NCBI RefSeq assembly: GCF_905220415.1
Contig: NC_059554.1
Location: 7,031,001-7,095,000 of the forward strand
Source of the DNA: Colias croceus
Taxonomy: Eukaryota; Arthropoda; Insecta; Lepidoptera; Pieridae
Reading direction: 5' to 3'
DNA length: 64,000 bases
Shown in pieces: positions 48,396 through 60,070 of this stretch; the first letter of the stretch is position 1, and each line of letters opens with the position of its first letter. The notes below the pieces were generated by a model. It had not been told where the DNA came from. It saw nothing but the letters and a program-made list of their open reading frames with translations, and searched no databases. The position numbers and the translations under genes were made by a program.

Positions 48396-48398
48396 ACA

Positions 48399-48530
48399 TC
48401 TAAATATACTACTGATATTTAAAATGCGAATGTTTGTGACCATGTATGTATGTTACTCCTTATCGGAAAATCGAATAGACGGATTAGGATGAAATTTTAC
48501 AGTACATATAGGTTATTCAACAGAATAAGT
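48399..48530 (+). mobile_element. Helitron relic, family A-like 5' part
   Basis: TC start, ACTACTGATATTTAAAATGCGAATGTTTGTGACC and TATGTATGTTACTCC resemble the family 5' half. The 3' hairpin is missing. Confidence 0.5.
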
Positions 48531-48688
48531 CATGAGTTTATAAGCTCGTGACTTAATAAAAATGCGTACAGCTAGTCGGTAATAACATAGAAAATAGAAA
48601 CACTGGAGGAACATTTTTTTTAAATCGGCCGAGTTCAAACAACTTAAACTCAAATATACAATATACCTACTCTTCATAATAATAAAAA

Positions 48689-48872
48689 CTAGCTACGCTT
48701 CGCGGTTTCACCCGCTTGCCTCCGCTCCGCTGGTCTTAGCGTAATGATATATAGCATATAGCCTTCCACGATAAATGGGCTAACACTGAACTCAAATCGG
48801 ATCAGTAGTTCCTGAGATTAGCGCGTTCAAACAAACAACAAAATTTTTTCAGCATTATAATATTAGTATAGA
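48689..48872 (-). mobile_element. Non-autonomous Helitron, family B (inverted)
   Basis: CTAG at 48689 after host A; TC is the complement of GA at 48871-48872 before T. It shares the GCGGGTGAAACCGCG 3' stem and the CTGAACAAATTTTGTT-type 5' part. Confidence 0.86.
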
Positions 48873-49436
48873 TTATGTATGTAGCCATTATAAAAACGAT
48901 TTCGTTGACATGTTCAATGATTATATCCTTTTCTTTGTAACGATAATTTTCCGCTTCAGTGAATGGTTTCGCAAGAAACATCGAAAAATCTATCCGTCAG
49001 TTTCATAACTAGTCAATTAGTCAATTAGTTGAACATAGAATGAACTCAATGATTGCGATTCTAGAAAATTTTATTGATTATTTTTACCTATTATGTAAAT
49101 AGTATTTACCGTATTACCAAATTAACTTAGAATTTTAAATTTGAAATAATAATTTTACCAAATTATATTTTTATCGATTTTATTATATTCACCATAAGAA
49201 TAATATTCTTTCCTTAATTTACAGTTACAACAAGAAATTTGCTTTCATAAAAGAACAAAGTCAGGAAGATGAAATAATGGTGCAGTCCGTGCGTCATCTA
49301 TACCTTAGTAACTCTATTAAAATAATACTTAGATAAAATGATACATCTGCATTCTGGACCTGAGCCAGATGAAGAGTATGTATAGGAGGTTGGTACATAT
49401 TAATTTTTTACACATTGATAGATACATAAATGTCAT

Positions 49437-49653
49437 CTCTCTATATTATAAAAACTTTATAAAAATGAAACACTAAATTTGTTGCTAAGTGCAAATCTTG
49501 AGTACAGCTGAACCGATTTCGGTAATTCTTTTTTATAATATTCCTAGAAGTACGAAGATGGTTCGTATGGATAATGGAGAGAAAACGTAAACACGTAGAT
49601 ACGATACTAATTCAGATAGATACCTATCACAGGCGAAGTCGGGGCACACCGCT
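49437..49653 (+). mobile_element. Decayed Helitron, family C
   Basis: TCTCTATATTATAAAAAC start, AGCTGAACCGATTTCGGTAATTC middle, GGCGAAGTCGGGGCACACCGCTGAT end with CTAG mutated. Confidence 0.7.
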
Positions 49654-49659
49654 GATATA

Positions 49660-52380
49660 TTAACATTTTTATGAGCATTAATACTTTCTCCACAATGTAC
49701 ATTAAAACCTAACACCGTAATTTTTAACCATTGCGTAAAGTAATAGTTTTAATGATTAGTATCACGCGTCATAAACTATATTCAAAGTAAAAATGAATAT
49801 CCTTTAGCACACATTTCTTGTATATCGAAAGTCGAAACTAGATACATAAATTACAGCCGGTTTTGCAGTTAAAATGTTGCTGTTAGTAACACTGCATTGC
49901 ATTCATTTTACATGCTTGACAAAAAACTATTAGACCAAGAGTTGGCTATAAGAACGTCGTGTATATCCATGAAATAAACGATCTTGTAGTATTATGATTA
50001 AAAACGTTACGTAGGAAGTATGGAAAATGGAGTTAAAAATTGCCAAATATAAAAAAGTTAGTCACTTGAAAATATAAGATTTCCTTGAGGCGAACTTGCG
50101 AACAAAGAACTGTTACATAATAAATCTCAATCAAATTTCAATGCATAATGGCTTTACACTTACTACTATCACTTAATTAAAACAAAATCAACGACTTTGA
50201 TTTTGAGATAAACCTAAAGGTTAATCCGGAAGGGAAAGGTATAACCATAAATTATATTAAACTACGTTGTGACCTTTATTGTGCCTAAAGCGTTCCTTAA
50301 AATATTCCTCGTCTTACGAAGAATATACGTTAATTTTCCAATATAAATAATCTGATGTAAAATTTATTCTATGAAACAAAAAAGAGAGATTAACACTTGA
50401 GACAGCAAGCATATAGGTTTATAGATTACATGTCTGAGTAGCATACACTTGACCGTTATCATTTCATAATTCCTAAGAGCAATATTATAAAAGATAGTGC
50501 AGTCTAGTTCAATAGCTCTTAGTCTGTATATATTTCCGTTATCCACACCTGCGTAGTGTTTACATCTAAAAAATTAAAACACTAAATTAATGATGGAACT
50601 GTCCCTTGCAACATCCTTCTTCTATCACAATATAAAGATTGTTCCTTGATAAATGTATAAACCGTATAAATTATAAAAGGTCAATTACCTCAGAAGCATT
50701 TATACAAAACCAATTATATTAACCTACAAAGTACAAGTGTGGATATAGCCATCAATTTTATAATTACTTCTTTATATATAACTGCAGTGGAAATATGATC
50801 ATTAATAGTTATTTGCGTGTCCAGTTATCAAAAAGTATTAGGACCTTTGATCTACAATAATAAATTTTCCTTTAATATAGGTACATATTACATATTATGT
50901 ACATGATATTATATTGAAATACATAGTGAATTTCGTCTAATGTTTATTTTTAATGAATTATTTACACCAAAACTAAGAAATAAATTATTTTAAATACCTA
51001 CTATGCATAAAAAAATCTTCATACCTACAAAAAAAAAGATAATGATATAAAAATATAATATAATAATTCTACAGATTAGGAACTCATATAGCATCTTACT
51101 TCAAATGCCTAGAGACATAATATGCATGTATATTTCATGTTCTATCGATTTATATCCCATAATTTGAATAGCTCTATATAATACTAGAACGCTAAAAATA
51201 AACATCTGCGTGTCCTACAAACGCGGTAAAAACGTTGCGATACTGCAAGTGCGAAAACGAAGCGATCGCAAGAAAGTAAGAACACAAGACAGACTTCTAA
51301 ATCCCATAGCCGTTTATAGCAGTTTAATGAAAATTCAATTAAAAGCATGTACTCGATTGTATAATCGGAATGAGGTCGCGCAACATTGTCGCTCGCTGAC
51401 GTCACGCTTCCACGTGTAGCGCTCGGTCAAGGTCGTACTCCCTTCTATTGCATCTATTATATAAACACTGCAAATGTTTTTGTACACAATTAATAATATC
51501 ATGTCTACATTATAAGCCATTTAATGCACGTAATGTGGCTATACTTAACGTGAATTGGCACATTACATTGTTATAACTAAAATACAAGCCTAATTGTGTT
51601 AACGCGTTACTTATTATAGTTTCTCTACGTTAGATGCGCGCGTATCACGATAGCTTTTTATTCGTATATTTTAAATTTTAATCGTTGTTATTAATTAGTG
51701 TTGTTCATAAATTATAACCAATATACGTTTTAACGCTCTTTGGGCAGTTTTCGGCTAATTCAAATTACTATTGAAATATAATTTATACTCGATAACTTTC
51801 CAAGCGATATCGGATACTAAAAATAAAATGATATGCAAATAGTGTGATTTTAGAAACCTGCAACTTCATTTATTTAGAAGTAAATATTGAAAGAAATGAT
51901 GTATGAACTTACTTTTGCATGCAACTTTTACTTTCACTATTTCATTCATCCAGCATAATAAAATATTAGTATTAGCAGTTCAATACCTAATTATAATTCA
52001 AATTGCAAGTTCAATTTTAGTAGGTACCTACATGTTTTTCGTCTAACTTCATCTATATTCTTATTAGATACTCTTCTCGTAATAATATTTGTTAAGAAGT
52101 GATAATAATTATAAGAAACAATTCATAACAATAATCTAGAGGTTATTCCATAGATTTCAACCACCTACGTTTATAAAGAAATTAATTTTCGTACCAATAA
52201 TATTGTTGTGGCTTAACAAAATTGTGTCGAATTTGATTGACGTGTCACGATAAACGCAAATAATGCGCATTTAACCAATAACACAAAAGCATTAAATTAT
52301 ATTAATCAATGCAATGACCCACTTAAGTCTGTGACTTGAGCTACTAAATATACACAAGATACCTGTCAATGTTGATAATC
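49660..52380. other. AT-rich stretch without supported genes
   Basis: 51205-51440 is GC-richer. TGACGTCA lies at 51397-51404 and CACGTG at 51411-51416. Overlapping open frames on both strands there show no domain. Confidence 0.4.
51397..51416. promoter_or_regulatory. CRE and E-box pair
   Basis: TGACGTCA and CACGTG are 6 bp apart, in the opposite order to the pair at 39438. Function is inferred from motifs. Confidence 0.35.
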
Positions 52381-52720
52381 GTGTGTGCGAAGCGACGATA
52401 AGAGAAAATACAATGCAAACATAGGGACGGCCTTGCAACATGCAACATTGCGCGAGCGAATGTTTTGATTCGTTACGTCAGCAGACTCTGGGCCAACAAA
52501 CTGCAACTTTGTCGCATGACCTTGACACTGGCACCACGCAACACAGGAATTCCATAGTAATGAGACATACCGGCGTTTTTGTAGAGAATGGCTTACATTG
52601 TACCCGGCCCGATCTTAAGCGCCGCGCTCAACATTGTCTCAAATCAAACAGACGCCACGCACCGGCGCGCGCTAACAGTATGCACTTTTTTAATTCGATC
52701 TAGACACTCAACGTGAATAT
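52381..52720. other. GC-richer island without recognised gene
   Basis: CpG-containing and clearly less AT-rich than its surroundings. An 87-codon plus frame (52440-52703) has no recognisable domain. Possibly an enhancer or alternative promoter. Confidence 0.3.
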
Positions 52721-54670
52721 ATTCGATAAAAAGCCTCAGCTCGGTGTGATGTGTGCTTTCCTTAAACGACGAGCGCACGCAACATTTAACTTACAATATC
52801 AGCTCTGACAACTTTTTACCAGTGTCACTTTAAATTGGAAATCGTTGAATCGCATTTTGTAATTTTTGACATCCAAAACCCAACGTAAATTAGAAACGAA
52901 ATTAACAGTGTTTTTATTAGGTTCTGCACTAACAAGAAAATTAAACTTATGTTTTAAAAGTTTGAGTTTTCAAGAAAATGTTATGACCTGTGGACTGTTG
53001 TTATGACAGATCTAAAACTTTCCCTCTAAATGCTAAATATGTGGCCTGAAAGAATTATTATCAATCCAACGGAAAATAATTATTCAGCCCATGCGTTCCT
53101 CGTGTTCGTGTAGAGTGTAGATGCATCTTGACCTTTTTACTATGCGATGCGGTACAAAGGTCAGTCACTATTTTTAAGACGACAGGATAAAGGTAGACAT
53201 ACGGGGCGAATTGACAATTAAATATTTAAAGAAAATATGCAACGTGATGTACATATTGCATAAAGCAGACTTCTCTCTTTGTCGTCGTTAGATTGCTATT
53301 ACATAATTTAATTATTCCAGTATTTTTATTTATCGATATTTATTACTTTATTATCCTCGTTTACTTAAGTATGCACATAAAATATGTTACTACCTATTTT
53401 ATCAATTAATTATGTATATTTTATTACGACCATTATTTACATAGCATAAGTACAAATATAAATTTCCATTTAACATGGAAAAAATGGTAAAAAAATAAAA
53501 ATAAATATTAAATAACATATTATTTCCAATAAAAACTAATAATCGTTCGTAGCTGTATTAAGTATTACAATGCGGTCCCATATTGATTGGTGATATAACG
53601 TTGTGTATAAACAGGTCCTAATTATAGTAGTACAGTGGTCCCGGCAGGTGAACGAACGCTTACAATGTAACGAGTGTAAGGATCGCCGCACAATCGACAT
53701 TGGAAACGCAACTTGTACAGTGCGAGGCATTTTTTGCCATACACTTGCAATGCTAAATGTTAAGTTACATCCGTTAATACGTCCAGTATTTAATAAAAAG
53801 TGTGGATGCACTTTTTATTAAATTTTGTAATAAGCACGATATTACCTGGGCTTTAATGAAATTATATTATAATTCAACAATTTAGGAGAATGAAACAAAA
53901 GAATAAAAAAATAACAAAAAAAATAACCATATCTGTTTAACATTTCAACGCTATTTATTGCTGTATATTTGATCTACAATATAATATTAAACGCATTTTT
54001 AGTATAACATTAACGGGATATCAATTTATTAAGTTTTTGTACTCATTGAACGGGGACTTTTATGGATCATTCAAATTCCAAAAACTGAACAATACCTTCG
54101 TCGCACTTTTATTCCGCCTTTCATACTTAAGTGGTCTAAATTGATTATGACATAAAGAAAAATGGAACTCAATACTTTTGCCACGACCGCCGCGAATAAA
54201 TTGAACTTATTTTCTTATTGGATTCGCTTAAGCCACATTGTCTTATCGTGACAGACCGTTGCACTGACTTTTTATGAAATTCGCGCGCAATACAGATGCG
54301 CAATGTATGAAAAGTATGCGCTGGATGGGTCTTTGTGTTGTTATAAAAGAAAATATCTCATATTATTGCTTTAAATCACTATAGAATATGCACGTGAGAA
54401 AGGTCATGGTAATTACTAGGTTTATTAACGTTTATCATGAGGCGGTTTCCCCTTTAAATGTTTCAGCCACTTTGTAGAAAATAGGTTGTCACCGAGTCCG
54501 CTTATTTTTTATATAAAATACTTCGTGTGTCTGCGGACAGGCTTCTCTGGCTTAAGCGGTACCTGCAGGGAGAAACTGTTACTAGGTTTTAGGATTTCCA
54601 AATTAGTTGCTAAGTTTGATAGGAACACGTGGATTTATATTTAAAGTTTCTAAATAACGAATATTATTAT
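52720..54670. other. AT-rich stretch without supported genes
   Basis: Open frames on both strands at 53536-53821 lack splice signals or domains. Confidence 0.35.
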
Positions 54671-54674
54671 ATTA

Positions 54675-56011
54675 GGGGAAGTGGGCCCAAAGAGGGCACC
54701 TTACCGGAAAATTAAAAAAAATGAAGTTTGAAAAGAAGTTAAACCATTTATTTTTTTGCAAAAAGTTCCATTAATAAATACTTTTGAGTGCTAAGTGGTT
54801 AAACTTGTCAAAAGTTAAAGTATATAATAATTATTAACAGTTTACTAAAAGCCTACGATTGCCTGCTTTGCCCGAAGGGGAGGCCTAAAGCGGGCTTTCG
54901 TTTAGGGCAAAACGGGCAGTAGTTGGGTAAAGTGGGCAGGCCTGGATTTAAACAGCAGATTTCAAAATATACAGCCACAAATAATATATATATCTAATAA
55001 ATAGAGTAAAAGACAAAAATATTTTATAAGTTATGAACTTATTTCAAACAATCACACAATTATTTTTAAATTTAAATATGAAACAAAGGAACTTAAAAAA
55101 ATAAAAGTCTCATAAAGTCTCATAACAAAATTAAAAATAAATTTATAATTGTCATTAATGATGAAACATATTATAAAGGTCAGCATAACATGTGAACGAC
55201 AAGTATTTAAACAAAATAAATCCTAAAATAATGTAGGTAATAGGTAGGTATACAAGTTCCATAAATTCTTGTTTAGACAGCCCGTAAAATAAAGAGTCCA
55301 CGTATTCCAAAAGCTCCATACCTTGTTCCGTAGAAAAGACAGTAGTAAACCTAACAATTAGCTCATTACACGAACCCGATTTAAGATGTCTTTGCAATGT
55401 CGTTCTTGGAATCCCATATTTAGTTGCTACTTTTTTGACAGGTTTTCCTAACTCTTGCACTTCACGCATTGCTTGCTGCATAGTTGAGCATTGCCATGAG
55501 GCTTGTGATGTTTTACGCTTATATTTACTAACCATCTGAAAGGAAAAAGCAAATTCTAAAGCAAAAAATTAACAAAAGAATGTAACATTTTAGCGGACGG
55601 GGCAAAGCGGGCGCGTGCCCGCTTTACCCTGCCCGCTATGCCTTTTTCGACATTTGAAAGGTTCAGACGAAATTCTAGCCTCAAGATTTTTAGACATGTG
55701 GATTTTTATGGAACCAAAATACAGCCAGATAGCCACTTAATAACTAACAAATTTTGGTTAAAGGATTGTAAAGACCAAAATAAAAAGAACACATATTACA
55801 TACCTTGCAATATTTTTCAAAAATCATCGAAAAACATTTATTTGTTGCAGCTTGTAAATGCATGCTCGCAAGCGAATCGAACGAATGCCGCGAGGTGGGC
55901 TAGGGGTGCGGGGATCGTGCTCATGTGTCGCGCGCGCGCCATTATTTAAAATTTCGATACTATACTGAGTGCCTGCTTTAGGCTCTATGCCCACTTTAGG
56001 CCTCCTTCCCC
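54675..56011 (-). mobile_element. pogo-like (Tc1/mariner superfamily) element with TA target duplication
   Basis: It is flanked by TA (54673-54674, 56012-56013). The termini are GGGGAAGTGGGCCCAAAGAG on the left and, inverted, GGGGAAGGAGGCCTAAAGTG on the right, with 4 differences in 24 bp. AAAGCGGGC/AAAGTGGGC words recur at about 54850-54945, 55595-55640 and next to the right end, as expected for subterminal transposase sites. The enclosed frame encodes only the DNA-binding part of a pogo-type transposase, so this 1337 bp copy is a deletion derivative. Confidence 0.85.
55155..55535 (-). pseudogene. pogo/jerky-type transposase, N-terminal helix-turn-helix fragment
   Basis: The 126-codon frame opens MVSKYKRKTSQASW and continues with a psq-type helix-turn-helix. 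Its key motifs are MQQAMREV, VKKVATKYGIPRTTLQRHL (about residues 34-52) and FYGLSKQEFMEL (about 83-94), the pattern of CENP-B/pogo/jerky transposases. The ATG sits directly behind an acceptor-like TTTTTCCTTTCAG, suggesting a spliced 5' UTR. After residue 94 similarity ends and the frame runs on in AT-rich DNA to a stop. Either a donor lies there (CTTGTATACC) or the catalytic DDE part was deleted. In the intact family this protein cuts and pastes the element; here only DNA binding could remain. Confidence 0.82.
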
Positions 56012-56013
56012 TA

Positions 56014-56870
56014 CTTGGTTGGTTCTAAATACAATACAATAGTATATTTTTTGCTTTTAATTAATTTAAATAATTATTTTTATTGATAGTGTAATGTAAT
56101 GAATAACATCAATTAACATGATTCAACTTGAATAATTATTAATTAAAAGACTTTAATTATAAACCTATATAGAGCATAGACTAAGTATAGAATGGAATAG
56201 ATATGGCATTCAGACATTCTTAACATATTTTTGTTCATTATGCCAGTAGGTACTATATTTTATGCAAACGATTATAGGTCAGTTTCTATTTTAAATAACG
56301 TTGTTTTTTATCAAATAGTAAACGCAACTACTTACATAAAAAAAAACTATAACGTTTTCTAAATTCAAATTTAAATTAATTTATTTGCCAATAAACATCG
56401 GTATTAACAGGGATGTTACAAGTTCTTATGGCTAGTTCAGAACTTTTTTTAAACTAGGTATTCACTAAAAATATATTAAATGTTACAATGATGTTAACAT
56501 AATATACAAGTTAAGTAATTAGTGTACCTCAAACTTCAGCCCCTGGTAATAATATCTCAATTTTCACCCTTTTGCGGTAAGGAAAAACCACAGTAAAGGG
56601 TTCAATGCACAGGGTCTTGTAGAAGTATATAATATATAGTAGTTAGTACCGAAAATTTTGATTATGTTTGTATACCGATTTTTTTTATATAGATATTTCA
56701 AACACTACGATTCTATAGATTTTTAGTAGCAATCTTTACATAATTATACAGGCATTTTATTAGATAGGTATATGATTCCAACTTTATATGCAAAGGGGAA
56801 GGGTTAATGAATATCTACATTATTTATGTTTTTGAAAGTAGTTATTTGGATATTTCTATTTCAAAATTAA
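56014..56870. other. AT-rich stretch without supported genes
   Basis: Nothing supported. Confidence 0.4.
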
Positions 56871-56877
56871 ATTATGA

Positions 56878-57063
56878 CTAGCGTTGCGCGGTTTCACCCG
56901 CAACCTGAATTCGCGGGCAAAATAAAGTAGGTATATAAATGTCTTTCTATATCCAGCTCATGTGTTATACTGACGTCTTATTTATACTGTAAAGTTTCAT
57001 CCAAATATATCCAGAAGTATTTTCATGAAATCGTTACATACATTTGCATTTTTAATATAAGTT
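56878..57063 (-). mobile_element. Diverged Helitron (inverted)
   Basis: CTAG at 56878 after A, 3' stem GCGGGTGAAACCGCG on the minus strand, and 5' part TTATATTAAAAATGCAAATG. The left half recalls family B and the right half family A, so it may be a chimera. Confidence 0.65.
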
Positions 57064-57069
57064 TAGCTG

Positions 57070-58560
57070 TGTAGCTGTTATTAACTGATAGTAAGCTCGG
57101 CAAAACGAGCTCAATTTTTTATTATTTGTCAACGTATCGAATAAAGTCGGCAATGAAATGCCAATATAATGCTTGCAACAACCTGCGTACAGGCAGGATA
57201 ATTCTATTACAAGGAATACAATATAATTAAGTATATCAAATGAAAGAATTTCAGTGAAGTCTTAAACAAAATTGGCTTACCTATATAATAATTTCGTAAG
57301 TAATCGGGTAGACTGGTAATTAATTTTTATCCCAAAAATTAATTTACTGAGAAGTGCACATTTTTAATGATCTATAATTTATTGGTCCACGTACCACAAT
57401 ATTTTAATAAAAGATAAGTGTTCGAACTACGATCTTAACTTGTTTACATAATTCTAGAAACTAGTCAGCAGTATCAACTTGTTGTCAATAAACAAAACAG
57501 TTTACAGTCTTGCAATATGCTATAAAACCTGGATTTATCATAAGTTGATAAGAAATTATAAATACTGCTACATTTGTGTTATAAAATCATTACGATAGGT
57601 ACATTATTTTACTGCACATATTTCATTGTATACGGATCTTACAAGGAATTGCATATTTTAAGTTTTAACTACAAAGAATTGATTGATTGGATGAGCCCGA
57701 ACAATAATTTTGGGCAGGACGTTTTGTTAATAATATTTCGGCCTTGATCACGTCCATGCATTAATTATTATATCTGATATGGTTGGGCAAGTTTTTGTCC
57801 TTATTAAGGAACGCTATAAGAGGAAACGAAATGTACAATGTAACTTATATGCCTTCTATAGAGGCATGTGTCTTATTCAATTAATTTTAAACATCCATCA
57901 TGGCATGTTGTGTGCACAGGCTTTTAAAAAAGTATAGATATAAGTTCAATACGACGTTTGCTCTTACTAGACTAAAAATAGAATAGAGCCTCTATGTATT
58001 TCACATCGGGACTGCAAAGGCATAAGTGACACCATAAAATAAAAGGTTACACTTGGTCAAGTACCAATATAAGGAAACGACGAGATGAGTAATTAAAACT
58101 TATTAATTGCACCGCCATTCGCGCTCGTAAAATCCACGCCTTTACTACTAAAAGTGCAATGAGTAATAAAAGAAGTTTTCCTTTTAAACCTTTAAAAATA
58201 CAGGCTCGTTCGAGCTAGGAACAAAATTCGATGGCAGTAAAAAGAGCTGAGTTTTATGAGTCTGACTGTACACAACGCGAATAGGGTTGACACTGGTGTA
58301 ATATTGTGTTTTAAATTCGCGGCTACATTATCCAATTGAAGAAATGCCTATAAACAACAAAATATTTAAAAATAATATCGTGTCATAGGAGTTCCTGTTC
58401 TATTTGTAATTTTTATTATAATACTAATTTTGTCTTCAATGAAACGTCTATAAATCTATTAATTTATGCAAAATCGTTACGGGCTTGCCAAATTTTTTGT
58501 AGTATAAAAAAGGACCTCCAACATATTCATTTTTTATTTATATAAGCTACAATGTCTGTT
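57070..58560. other. AT-rich stretch without supported genes
   Basis: Nothing supported. Confidence 0.4.
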
Positions 58561-59349
58561 ACTATATCGCACCTTCGGTAGAACAAGGGCACAATTACAG
58601 TTTTTGCAATTTTACAGGAGAGCCATTTTAAGATATTTGTAGTACTTAATGTGGTCTAGCAATGATAATAATTTTTTTGTGGTTGTTCTGCTTTGTATGA
58701 CATAAACTATATACTATATTCTTTTAGGTGTATCGTTTACAAATATTAAAAACTGCTAGTTTTTTTTTAATAATATTTTTTTCTTAAGTAGGTGTACATT
58801 TGTGCCCTTGTTCCACCAACAAGAAAATTAATTTGTAAATATGGCCATATCTAAAGCTTTAAGTTAATAATTTTGGAATGATAATAACGTGTTTTTTTGT
58901 ATAAATGTTTTATTTTCTTAAACACTTTAGAAAGCCGCAGTACTTTATCACAAAAATAGAGATCAAAACTTACTAATCAGCCATTACACATCTTCAACAA
59001 TCTGAAACTATTATGTTTCCTAGCAAAATTCTTTGGAATCGCTTTAAAAATTGGAATAATATTATATTAAGATAACAGAACAAGAAAGAATCATAATTCA
59101 ATTCCTTGACATTAAATAATTCCTCCTTTTTCGAGGCATTTTTTATAAGGCTTATGTATTCTGCCGGAGTGCATATTGATATTGGGCCAGCTTTTATTGC
59201 ACGTTTTACATTCCAGAATGGACGGCATCGGCTTTATGCTGGGTCCCCTAATTTATGTATGATCGATTTTATAGGCAATGTGTTCACAGCAAAATAATAC
59301 ATTCCAAAAACAAATTTGAAAAAGAAAAATAATTATTTACGAATAAATA

Positions 59350-59445
59350 TCTTACTAATATTATTATTTATTATGTAAACTCGAAAGTTTTTGAGGATAG
59401 ATTTGTGGGTGTGAGGGTATGTTTGTTGTATTTTGATTGGCAGTC
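59350..59445 (+). mobile_element. Helitron 5' fragment nested inside the TA-flanked transposon
   Basis: A-TC start and TCTTACTAATATTATTATTT, CGAAAGTTTTTGAGGATAGA, GTGTGAGGGTATGTTTGTTG match the family A 5' part. No 3' hairpin follows. Confidence 0.65.
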
Positions 59446-59460
59446 CTATCGTTTAAATTT

Positions 59461-59778
59461 CTAAAAAACTAACTTGTTTTTTTGCTCTCTACAGCAATTA
59501 TCGGAATAAAATGTTACTTTTAAGACCATGGAGTATAACAAATCTTGGACAGACAAGGGCACAATTGTCGGAACGACTTTGTCCTCCCAATTTTTAAATC
59601 GTAAACTAGGCATAAGTGTGACAGATATGGCCTTGTCGTTCCAGAAATCAAAAACATTATAGGGCATATTTACATAAACGACGTTAGCGCTCCAAGTGAC
59701 AGCTAGCTCAGTCCCCGCCGATGGCACAACTAACCAAAGAGACTTTGTCTCACCAAGAGAGAAACAAAATAGCGCCAA
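59461..59778 (-). other. 105-codon open frame inside the TA-flanked transposon, function unknown
   Basis: The frame begins MALFCFSLGETKSLWLVV and is moderately hydrophobic. Codon use in its first half (GCG, GGG, ACT, GTC) is less AT-biased than the flanks. It lies near the right terminus, reading inward. It could be a decayed transposase part or chance; I recognise no catalytic motif. Confidence 0.25.
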
Positions 59779-60052
59779 AATGACAACGCCACTATTTCAA
59801 TCTGGCTGTTTTTTGTAGGAATTAAACGAATGTCTTTGTCCCTCCAGTTGAAAGGGCCTTTTTAAAGCATTTCTGCATATTTAAGTCATTTTGGCAATTT
59901 ATGACAATTATGCCCTTGTTCTACCGAAGGTGCGATATTATTCATTATGTAATAAGATAACTATAAAATTATCGGGATGTAATGAATTTTTTTCAGCTTC
60001 AATCAAAAATAATTGACATAAAAATGCCCTTAGCAAATTAAGTTGCCATTTT

Positions 60053-60070
60053 CGTATAATATATTATACG
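60053..60070. repeat. 18 bp perfect palindrome
   Basis: CGTATAATATATTATACG is self-complementary with no loop. Confidence 0.85.

Larger units (their letters stand above)
58567..59935. mobile_element. Unclassified 1.37 kb DNA transposon, TA-flanked, near-identical 30 bp inverted termini
   Basis: TA (58565-58566 and 59936-59937) flanks termini starting TCGCACCTTCGGTAGAACAA. The two ends agree over about 30 bp with one mismatch. The word CAAGGGCA(C/T)AATT recurs inside (near 58800 and 59555-59570 as GTGCCCTTGTT or CAAGGGCACAATTGTC), resembling transposase sites. A 105-codon minus frame (59461-59778) and a 63-codon plus frame (59106-59297) have no domain I recognise. TA duplication suggests Tc1/mariner or pogo affinity; not proven. 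Confidence 0.85.

Noticed and set aside
53536..53821. Overlapping frames on both strands, one with CNEC-type cysteines
   Set aside because: No splice signals, no recognised domain, and mutual antisense overlap.
55638..55949. 103-codon plus-strand frame
   Set aside because: Non-coding part of the pogo-like element, opposite the transposase direction.
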